Source: Saccoglossus kowalevskii
Taxonomy: Eukaryota; Hemichordata; Enteropneusta; Harrimaniidae
Length of the DNA: 12,538 nt
NCBI RefSeq assembly: GCF_000003605.2
Contig: NW_003156235.1
Span: 146,019-158,556, forward strand
Reading direction: 5' to 3'
Of the stretch, positions 1-8,800 are shown piece after piece (within the stretch, counting starts at the first letter, position 1; the number at the start of each line of letters is the position of its first letter). Below the pieces are notes generated by a model, which was given only the letters and a program-made list of their open reading frames with translations, made no database searches and was not told the DNA's origin. The position numbers were made by a program, and so were the translations under genes.

Positions 1-1224
1 GGGGTGGGGAGAAATAATTAATGGTTTTTGATTTTGAAAGTATAATATCTGTGCCCCAGAGGAATAGTGTATTGTGAGATCCCGTTGAGGGAGAGAAGTT
101 TTAATTTTTTTTTTGTACTTTTCAACCCCGAAGGTTTTTAGATATCAGTCTAATCTTGTTCTAAGGGATACCATACTGTTTGAGTGTAGCTCTATTATGC
201 TATATCCTGAACTGTATTGGTGTTTATAGTCCTTTACATAACCATGTTGAATTCAGCTACAATTTGTTGCATGTTATTGTGAAATACATACTTTGTAGCA
301 TTCTAAATAGCTCTGACAGTGTATTCAATTGTGACAATTCTGGTTATATTTTCACCTATAGCTCTACAATTGTTTTTTGGTCTAAGAGGGAGGGGGGGGG
401 ATTCCATATTGGCTGGTGATAATGTAATAATCTGGGTGTATGGCGAGTGGTTTCATTTTAGAACATTCATCATGTTTGAAACGGCCACTGCACGTTTTGG
501 ATACATTTGTTAGGCGACACCATTTATACTACGTGAACGGTGAAGCCATGTGTATCTGTGGCTTGTCAAATTAGATTTCAACGTCTACCTGATGGGATTT
601 ATATTTGTATATAGCTGCAAATCTTCTTTTTTTTTTTTTTTTTTTGACAAAAACTGGTATCCAGTGTTTAAGTTTTCTTAAATCATTCTGATGCTCTCCA
701 TTGTCACTTCTCTTTTAAAATCAACAATTTCTCTTATGTACGTTCCACTGCCTCTGTCTTATTGATTTTCGTATACATGTATTCTTTTTATTGCACGTTT
801 TTTTTTAAAACAGTCACGATGAATAGATGAGAATTGTATTGATAGCAATGAGGTCATTGACCTTTTGTTACAGGAATTTGACAGAGGTGTAAATACGGGG
901 GCTTGAAACTTACCAAGTTGTGAGTGTTGACATGGTACCAATATACTGTGCAAATCGCGTAAACACGGAAATGGCAGTCTGAATTTTTTTTTTTTTAATT
1001 AGTCTTTAGTGATATATTTTTCGCTTTTGCATATAAAATTATTGCTTATGAATATTTTCAAAATTGAAATGAATCATAGTTTTATAGGATCTTAGTATTG
1101 TTGGTATCAAATCCTATGAAATATACATGTGTCTGGTTCCACACTTCAATGTTAAATGTACATCTTTGACCAGGGTATTAAAGTTGCAGAGTCTTATAAG
1201 CCTGATTCCAATAGACATTCATGT
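1..1224. other. AT-rich non-coding stretch
   Basis: No reading frame here resembles a protein, and no splice-flanked coding island was recognised on either strand. Visible items are a G-run at 391-400, T-runs near 627-645 and 988-998, a perfect inverted AGGTCA pair at 851-863, and Pumilio-type TGTANATA octamers at 606 and 888 on the plus strand. It could be a 3' UTR or intergenic DNA. Confidence 0.5.
851..863. promoter_or_regulatory. Perfect IR1 nuclear-receptor-type site
   Basis: AGGTCA-T-TGACCT is two consensus half-sites as an inverted repeat with one spacer base. This layout is bound by EcR/USP and FXR/RXR type dimers in animals. Function here is not shown; no gene start is known nearby. 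Confidence 0.3.
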
Positions 1225-1228
1225 TTAA

Positions 1229-1537
1229 AGCAGCACTTTCAGAACACTTTCAGAATTCCACGGTTCTGGTATTGTATTTCTGTTCCCTTGTTACTCTATA
1301 CGGACATCACATACATTACACGCAGTTCAAAAACGTAAATTTTGCTCATGGGAGTAATTATAGTAATTAATCAAACTATTATAATCAAGTATGACATTTT
1401 TATAATTGTTTTAATTTACTAAGCTTGCGTGTAAATGCATAACTGAATATTATCAGATCTCTAAAGGTGGCCCCAATGTGTAAACATTTGTTATTAGAGT
1501 ACTTCTAATACACATGTGCAATTCTGACCATGCTGCT
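1229..1537. mobile_element. Candidate TTAA-flanked MITE
   Basis: TTAA stands at 1225-1228 and again at 1538-1541. Just inside, the left end reads AGCAGCACTTTCAGAA and the reverse complement of the right end reads AGCAGCATGGTCAGAA, so 13 of 16 terminal bases match. The enclosed 309 bp has no coding capacity. TTAA target duplication is characteristic of the piggyBac superfamily, but the assignment is inference. An 11-bp perfect tandem duplication (CACTTTCAGAA at 1234-1255) lies within the left end. Confidence 0.5.
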
Positions 1538-2424
1538 TTAATAGGAGGTACCAGTGTTAGCATACCCGGTACATAAGAAAGAGTGAAAACAAATTGACCG
1601 AAAAGTTGTTGACTGCTGTTGAAGATACATGTACCTAATAATTTTTGATAGCAGGTTCAATATTTGATCTTTGATGCATTTTCAGACATAGATAATTGTT
1701 TTTTTTTTTATTTCTCAATTCACAATGGAATAGCTAAATACCATTATTGGATGTCTGTTATTATATGCTTGTTAGATTGCACTCTTGAATTGTGGGAGAT
1801 TGTCATATAATGTGGCTTTTGTAAGTTTAAATTTTGAAAGGCTTTTTGTCGCACTATGTATTGTGTACAAGTGTTGATGGCTGCTTTTATCACACTCACT
1901 CGGTACGACGTTTTCTTTCAATATTCGTCGCCAAAACAAAAATTCTAATGGGGTTAGATTTCTATTTGTCCAATAATTTTTCTTTTCACATATTAGCTTG
2001 AAATTTCACAATAATGAATACAAAATTTGGAAAAATATTCCTTAGTATACTAAAAGACGTTTTCTTCATTAATCAGCACAAAAACAATTAAATCATGTCT
2101 GTGAAAACTTTTGAAGATTTTTTTCTAAATAAAAGATTTTTGGGCTGTAGTATATATATATGTATATTGTAATATTGCAAGACTTGTGCTTTAGAAGCCT
2201 TTAGTGTTGTAATCTTGTAAATTGCGCCCTCTATAGGTGAAATATTACTTTTGTACTGCAAAATTGGATTTTTATGTAATTTGAAGCATCTTTGCATTTT
2301 TTTCCACTGTCACTCCAAGTGAGCACATTTCAGACAAAGTGTAATGTATATTGTGGGGAGGGTGAAAAAAATAGACCCCGAACTGTAATGTATTCTTTTT
2401 TTTGGTTCTGTTTGTATCTCTTAA

Positions 2425-2453
2425 TTGAGCTGTGTGAGGGCGGCACAGCTCAA
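2425..2453. repeat. Perfect 10-bp hairpin
   Basis: TTGAGCTGTG and CACAGCTCAA form a 10-bp perfect stem around a GC-rich 9-base loop (TGAGGGCGG). It is GC-richer than its surroundings. Its role is unknown. Confidence 0.6.
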
Positions 2454-2580
2454 ATAAGGCTGTAATTGCTTGTACATAAATGCAGTGTGAAAACTGTAGC
2501 CACTCTATTGTGTGATTGAAAGCAGTTTCATGCGGGACATTGTTACTAGTTTTTCCCCCGTTGTTGATCTTGATATGGGA

Positions 2581-2625
2581 TGTACGAAAATGATTCATCA
2601 CTAGTGTTGAATTAGTTTTCGTACA
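2581..2625. repeat. 45-bp near-palindrome
   Basis: TGTACGAAAA (2581-2590) pairs perfectly with TTTTCGTACA (2616-2625). The interior also folds, with a central CACTAGTG. The two halves differ by one indel and two mismatches. It could be a remnant of a small foldback element or an RNA hairpin if transcribed. Confidence 0.6.
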
Positions 2626-3147
2626 AAGGTGAAACTAAACTTTAACCCGCTGTGGAACTTCGTATCCAAATCCTAAAACTAGACATTATATATTGAGCAA
2701 CGACGCAGACTTTTATTGTCTAATATACCAAGTTTTTTGGTCATAATAGATTTTTTTATATTAATTTATAACCAGTCTATTTAGGTGCATCTTTAAAACT
2801 TTCCAGATCTGAAAAATTACTACGTTAATTAAGGTGTAAATACCATATTCACAGTCAGATTATCCGACTTTCATGAATAATTAGGAGTGAAGTCTGAACA
2901 GTTGAGGTGTTAACATTGCATTGTGGGTATTCACCTCAAGTGAACATCTTGTACATGCTTCTCATATTTTCTACTTCTACTATGAATGCCAATAGTCTTA
3001 ATATCATGAGGTGAATTTCTTCAACTAGCAGTGACTTTGTTTCATATAAACATGTAATCAACTATTCCATGCTTCCAGTGTTTTACAACTATTATGGTAT
3101 TTTTAACACAAGTGCTATTATATCAGTTCGCTGTTCTAGCTATTATA

Positions 3148-3169
3148 TTAAAATAAAATAAAATAAAAT
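3148..3169. repeat. (AAAAT)n microsatellite
   Basis: About four consecutive AAAAT units, which incidentally create several overlapping AATAAA hexamers on the plus strand. Confidence 0.8.
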
Positions 3170-3684
3170 GGAATCATTTCATTTTCATCCAGTTTCCCTG
3201 CATTGATTTGGGGGTTTGGAAGACGTACTGCGCTTGCATAAATTGGATGTTTCTGTGCTTAAAAATAAGTTGTATTTTATGTTTTTGGTTTGTCTATCAC
3301 GTGAAACGAAAAAGTTGGATAATTACTATAGCCTAGATTCTCATGTGTCACTGGTGTATTTTATCTGATGCAACGTACACCGGTCATTTGTTCACATTCA
3401 ATCAAAACAGTTTTGTTAAAAATATCACATTATTTTGGCTATGTTCCGTCAACTTTTTGTTCCAAGAAAAAAAGGAGATTTTAAAAATGTTAAAGCATTA
3501 TTTCATAAACAAATCATTGTTAATGACACTGTCAAAGTTGCAACTAGGGGGAAATTTTATTCATGCCCAAGATAAAGTAATATGCCCAGAAATCAAGATA
3601 CCAGCAAGTCTTGTCTTTTATCGGATCACAAATTGAATTGTCATGGACATTTATAACGTGGAATCAAATTGGATATGCAAATAA

Positions 3685-3700
3685 CTGGTCATGTGACCAG
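3685..3700. repeat. 16-bp palindrome
   Basis: CTGGTCA-TG-TGACCAG: perfect 7-bp arms with a two-base centre. It could bind a dimeric factor; nothing else supports this. Confidence 0.45.
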
Positions 3701-4258
3701 GTAAATTGTTTCTGAATGAATTTGTAGTGTATAGTCAGCAATTGAGATTGAATAAGACGTATCTAATGTCATAAAAAAAATCGGGTATATTAAATTTGCA
3801 ATCTATTTCTCGTATTTATGCAACTTTTGTATTCAAAGTGCACATCTCCAGTATCATTAAGCATGTGCGAATTGTCATGAACATGTTTCACAATATGTAT
3901 AGTATAATGTACCAAATTTGAACAAAAAATGAAAAAGCATGTCCAAGGTGTGACATTTTCAAAACCAAAATGTTGGCAGTTTACCATCTTGGGTTGAATC
4001 ACTTATAAAAACCACTGCATGTGCACCATACAAAGTACTAGACACATGCAAAAAATGACAGAGTGAATTATCAGTCTCAGTTTTCAAATGCCCCATCACA
4101 AACGTCGTTCTCGTACTGATCAGGAACGTATACATACGAGACACCATGCATTCAATAATAACAGCAAACTGCACCATTATTTTATCTTTCAGATCTTGAA
4201 TGACCAGTTCTTTGCCTATCAGTCACTGTTCACAAGCACCAAACTGTAAACAAGGATG

Positions 4259-4435
4259 GGCAAGAGTTCCTTTTGTACTCCCCCCCCCCCCCCCAGTTAC
4301 CCAATTCATTCACATGCCTCTCTAGATAACTATAGATATCCTTAGGAGGGGCATGTACAATTAAATGGGGAGTGCTGGAGGGGAGGGGAGGGTTAGCGTT
4401 AGGGATGGGGGGGGGTTACAAAAGGAACTCTTTCC
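4259..4435. mobile_element. MITE with 8-bp target duplication and C/G homopolymer arms
   Basis: The octamer CAAGGATG occurs directly before (4251-4258) and after (4436-4443) this 177-bp segment. The ends are inverted repeats: left GGCAAGAGTTCCTTTTGTA, right (reverse complement) GGAAAGAGTTCCTTTTGTA, each followed by a run of C on that strand. There is no coding capacity. An 8-bp target duplication is typical of hAT and P superfamily elements, but the terminal bases are not a textbook match to either, so the superfamily is left open. The homopolymer arms have probably drifted in length. Confidence 0.78.
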
Positions 4436-4443
4436 CAAGGATG

Positions 4444-4945
4444 ATAGTCCTGTTTTTACTGCTATGTTGAGTGGAACAGTAACACATTAGGTAAGATATA
4501 CTAGTTAGTTAGTAGATAAAATAAAATTTTAACATGTTATAAATAGTATATGCATAGACAAGTTTGCAAGAGCTCACACGTTGGTTTCTGTATGCCATGC
4601 TGAGAGACTATACATTGTACATGATCAACCCCCAGCTAGTGCTACTTGATTAATAGATTTGAAGTTCAAAGTTGAACATGAAACAGATGAGAGAATTAAC
4701 CTTAAACACTTTTTTGTAATGCTACATTTGACCCACAATATTTTTGTGGAAACAATAATCATGAAATGCAACAGGTTAAAAAATACAGAAATAAAATATT
4801 TAAATGCCCCCCCCATCTTTCCTCACATTTCATTTTTGGGGTACTAGAGGTTCTTATCCTTTATAGACAGACATACCTTCAAGCTCTAAAATGATTTTGA
4901 AAGGTTTCCTGATTCAATCATTGTTTACAAATCTAGCTTGATTTA
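4444..4945. other. Non-coding stretch between two mobile elements
   Basis: AT-rich sequence with a short C-run near 4806-4813 and no credible coding frame. I see no further feature in it. Confidence 0.5.
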
Positions 4946-5119
4946 AAGCGAGAGGGTTGTCGCCTGCGCATGCGTGGGGATTGAATCCCAAGCGACGATA
5001 ACAACATATGCTGCAAAGGCTCATGGCACAGTCCCTCTATCACTTGCTCATGTGTAGACGCTTGTCTGTAACCAAAGACACGCTATGAAATCTGGCGCAG
5101 GCGACGACTCCACCCGCTT
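4946..5119. mobile_element. GC-rich TA-flanked MITE
   Basis: The 174-bp segment is bounded by TA (4944-4945 and 5120-5121) and has inverted ends of about 24 bp. Left AAGCGAGAGGG and the right complement AAGCGGGTGGA are followed by GTYGTCGCCTGCGC on both sides (4956-4969 and 5095-5108). It is markedly more GC-rich than its surroundings. TA duplication suggests a Tc1/mariner-type source (inference). A further inverted pair, TGATTTAAAG at 4939 and CTTTAAATCA at 5131, lies just outside. Confidence 0.68.
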
Positions 5120-5454
5120 TAGGAGGCTCACTTTAAATCATATTCTTCAGTTATTTTCTCATTACCCAATCACAATCTCAACGTCACAAACTTTCACACC
5201 TGAGGATTTTGGTTCAGCTGGTAAAGACATTGCTATGCAGCATACTAGTTGTTTCCATGGTGATCGGTCATCATATCATATCAGCCAGATATTGATAAAT
5301 AAGCCTCAAATAAATCTGTTGACAGTTGTAAAAATATATTGGGAATTTGCTGATGAAGTATTCACTGTATTATCGTCATGGAAATAAGCTTCTGTGACTG
5401 GCACAGATTAAAATTTACTTAAGAAACATCATCATAAATTCATTTTAATCTTTA

Positions 5455-5674
5455 ATTCTGTTACAGTATAAATATTTATTACATGTTTTAAATACTCTTG
5501 ATGAAAATATGTTTCTTTACCAACAGATTTGAATTCCGAAATAACTACAATTTTCATTTTTGGAATGCAACAAACGTGGTGAAATAGCCATCATAGTTTT
5601 TTTAATTTTGATTAGCAACAATAAAATTGGAATGGGATTATACTTTGTGGAAAGGATGGTGGTGAAAGATTCCA
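5455..5674 (-). other. Probable 3' UTR of the reductase gene
   Basis: AT-rich sequence follows the stop codon. The first AATAAA on the minus strand lies at 5480-5475 (TTTATT on the plus strand), about 195 bases past the stop, so cleavage near 5455-5465 is plausible. No clear GT-rich downstream element is visible, so the end is an estimate. Confidence 0.45.
5475..5480 (-). promoter_or_regulatory. Candidate polyadenylation signal AATAAA
   Basis: This is a canonical AATAAA on the minus strand and the first one downstream of the reductase stop. The hexamer is common by chance in DNA this AT-rich, so it is only a candidate. Confidence 0.4.
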
Positions 5675-5848
5675 TCATGTGACCCACACATCCTTCTGAT
5701 ATCTCTGACTCTCCTCCAATAAAGTTAGATATTTGGAAGCTTCTGATTGGTCCATATTGCCCTGTGACTGACATACATCCAGCAATGCGCTGTGGACATC
5801 ATTGGACATGTGTTTGGCATCACCACACACATACAAATGTCCTCCATC
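5675..5848 (-). CDS. Exon G: terminal exon with C-terminal aromatic lid
   Basis: This 174-nt exon (57 codons and a TGA stop) follows the acceptor TTGTTTCTTAG. It begins DGGHLYVCGDAKHMSNDVHS, the last strand and helix of the NADPH domain, and ends QRYQKDVWVT. The Trp corresponds to the residue that stacks on the FAD ring in P450 reductase (DVW near the C terminus); E. coli CysJ ends in DVY instead. Two residues, Val-Thr, follow the Trp here. The Asp before Val-Trp is also kept. The exon completes the enzyme at its expected end, so the C terminus is intact. Confidence 0.95.
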   Translation of the reverse strand, partial: DGGHLYVCGDAKHMSNDVHSALLDVCQSQGNMDQSEASKYLTLLEESQRYQKDVWVT

Positions 5849-8800
5849 CTAAGAAACAAAAAATAGAAATCAGAGAAAGTTTAGAAAGAACGTGTGCTGA
5901 AGGTATTGGAGGCATGAAGTACAAATGAGGAATACTTTATTCACACATTAAGTAAAATTTGTGTTTATTGCATGCAAAATAATTGAAACATTTCTTAGTT
6001 TGACCATAGTCTTGTTTTTGTCATTTATATTTACAGTAGGCATATGTACTTCTAATAGAGCAAATACAGTATTTTAAAATATAACTGCAATTTACCTGAA
6101 AATTGAATCATGGAGAGACCTAACTTTCCAAGTTAACTTTTTCACAACCTCTCTTTCTCGGCTAAATTTGTCTGCCCTTTTTACTTATATTCTTCAATAT
6201 TTCTAGAAATGAAACCTAATTTTGGCGCCAACAGACAAAATGTGAGTCAGTTTTCAGTTTGTACTCAAAAAATTTGCCATTTTTGTCCCAATCTTCTGAA
6301 AGAAAGTGCCGACTATAAATGAGACTATTTTGTGAATTTGTCATAAAAAGAGGGAATTGGTGGTGAAAAGTTTAACAATTCTCTTGAAGGCCTCCTCTAG
6401 TTTTTCTACTTTTGCTTCTCATAATACTTGATGAGGTTTTGAGTTGGGGTTTAGGATAATACTCAACAATGACATTTTCCTTTTGGCATGAAAAATGTTT
6501 TGATCAACCAAAATTTTGATTGATGTTTAATTTGTGATGAAAATGCATATTATCCAACTGTTATTATTTGCTGAATTTTACTCTTAAAAAATTTGATCGA
6601 TCGAAAAATATATCATTATTTTTTAATCTAAAAATCTGACCATTTTTTCAAAACTAATTATTTGAAAGTGGTCAACATTTTTACAGTAGTCCTCTGATAC
6701 AATAGTCATATCAGATTGTCAGATGCCTTCATTACAGCACTGGTTGTATGTCAGTATATGCAGCATTACAGTTATGCATATTAAGAATGACACATGAAAC
6801 TAATAACAGGTAATCAATCAGAGATATATTGGTGGAAAAGTTGAATATTGGCTAATTAATATGCAAATTAGGTCATTAATTTAAATGGTTTCCATTGAAA
6901 ACTAATCCGGTTTGAACATTACCCAAGATCATCTATGTATCAAGTTTTATTGAAATCTGTTAAATGGTTCTTGAGAAAAAAGTGAGAAATTACTATGCAA
7001 AGTAGGTAATTAATATGCACAGATTTCAACTAAAAATAATTAGGTCTGCGCATTATCCCAGTGCATCTATGTACAAAGTTTCATTAAAATCTGGTAATTG
7101 ATTCTTGAGACACACAAAAACAGCACACATACATGTACATACTCACAGACACACTAAACCACAGAACGGCTTCCCACACAGGAGTAAAAAAAAATGACAA
7201 TAATCAGGAGCAAAAAAAATCATGTTGATCATTCCTAAAACTTTATTCAAATCCTGGCACTATTATGTGAAACAATTGAAGATAATATAATATGTAATAT
7301 TCATTTCTAATGGTTTTCAGTGTTGGTCACGGTGATCTTTTTTCTGCTCCAGTTTGTTTGTTTGACACTTCCAACATGTGTGTATTCATGAAGATTTGAT
7401 TCAGTTCTGAATAAATGTACTGTAGAATACTTTATTTTCGCTATTTTCGCTGAAGGGATGATTCCGTGAAAATAAAATCCAGCGAATATACTTTTTTTCC
7501 TATATTTCACATTAAACTCATCAAAAATCAGTGAAAATAAATTCCATACAAAATTCCCAAAAAGCCTTTTCAGCGGAAATTAATTCCAGCGAAAATAAAG
7601 TATTCCACAGTACTTTATGGAGCATGGTTAAATCCAGACAGATCCTAGAATACTTTCAGCAATTTCGATATCCATACCATCAAATATAGGTCTCTTAGTT
7701 TTAATGACAATCCATCCCATGGATCAGTGTGCTACAGATTCAATGGCAGGAAAAATGGATGCGTACTTGTATGATGGGGCCAACTTGACAACAGAATTGA
7801 GCATCAAATTATAACAGATGAATGTTAGGTAGTCCCAAACAACAGACTTGTCTGTGGCAAATGTATTTTATATACATACTGTTATTACCACTAGCATTAA
7901 CAAAGACATTTTTAACATTTTGCACATGTTGACAACTCACTTGTAAAGTCTTCCAAACAAGGCATGCATCTTGAATGAGTAAATCTTGTACGTAGATCTT
8001 TGATTTCTGATCTCTTGAGAAAGCAGTTCTCAGCGTCAGATGACCCTCATTGACCCACGTCTCTTTAAAAAATAGAAAGCAACAACTAAGAAGGTCAAAT
8101 AACAGTCATTAAACAATACAAAAACATACAAATATTTCTCTGTTACTAAATGCTCTTTGAATGGCTTTTTGACTTGGTGGCAGAATGGTTCAACAGTGGC
8201 CGCAAAACCACTTTGCTACCTGCTACCACATATGGTCGCATCCAGTGTTTTTGAGGCACTCATACATAAATGACCAGCCATATAAATATTTGGTTCAAGA
8301 CTCAAAATTACAAATATCCAGAAGCAAACAATTCCTATCTAAACCAGCTACAAGTTGATGATGAACACTGAATGGTGATCATACTGGCCGATGCATAAGT
8401 TGAGGTTGATGCATTACCGTACTGCCCGAGTGCAAACTTTGCAGTATTCTCATGATAACCTTATATTATACATGATTTCCCAGCTTGTAGTATGGTAATA
8501 ATTTAATGGGAGATAACAGCCTAATATGGCAACGAAAAACTATTTGCACTGTTTGAGTGTTTGCATTCTGCGATAGCATTTTTGTTTTTTCACGTACTCA
8601 TTTCTGCACCTGAAGTTTACAAAGGAAAGTGTTCAAATTTGACATAAACCCAACTTACAATTTCCAAATAAGAAAGACATGCTAATAGAACACTTTGGAA
8701 CATGTTAGCATTTTACTGACAGGTAATTGCTATTGTTTTTGATATCTGATGTATAGCAATAATACACACTGACTGATTTATTAGTTTATTAGGAAAACTT

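Larger units (their letters stand above)
1542..4250. other. AT-rich non-coding stretch with hairpins and simple repeats
   Basis: No gene is recognised. The longest open frame (minus strand, 2601-2272, 109 codons) shows no family resemblance and runs across a hairpin. Present are a TA-rich microsatellite at 2151-2167, hairpins at 2425-2453 and 2581-2625, a weaker stem at 2902-2939, an AAAAT repeat near 3148-3169, and a palindrome at 3685-3700. Plus-strand TGTANATA octamers occur at 2471 and 2835. Confidence 0.5.
5849..7940 (-). other. Intron 6 (2,092 bp) of the reductase gene
   Basis: GT-AG intron between exons F and G (donor GTGAGT, acceptor TTTCTTAG). It holds a tandem dimer with a 134-bp period (about 6857-7120) and a complete TA-flanked MITE (7420-7610). 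The remaining sequence is AT-rich and shows no coding island. Confidence 0.85.

Noticed and set aside
2272-2601. 109-codon open frame on the minus strand, the longest in the left half
   Set aside because: No recognisable domain, low-complexity codon pattern, spans a perfect hairpin, and no splice or start context.
3343-3636. 97-codon plus-strand open frame
   Set aside because: Composition is that of AT-rich non-coding DNA, with no motif or neighbour to support it.
5085-5387. 100-codon plus-strand open frame
   Set aside because: Its start lies within the inverted repeat of the GC-rich MITE, and the rest shows no family resemblance.
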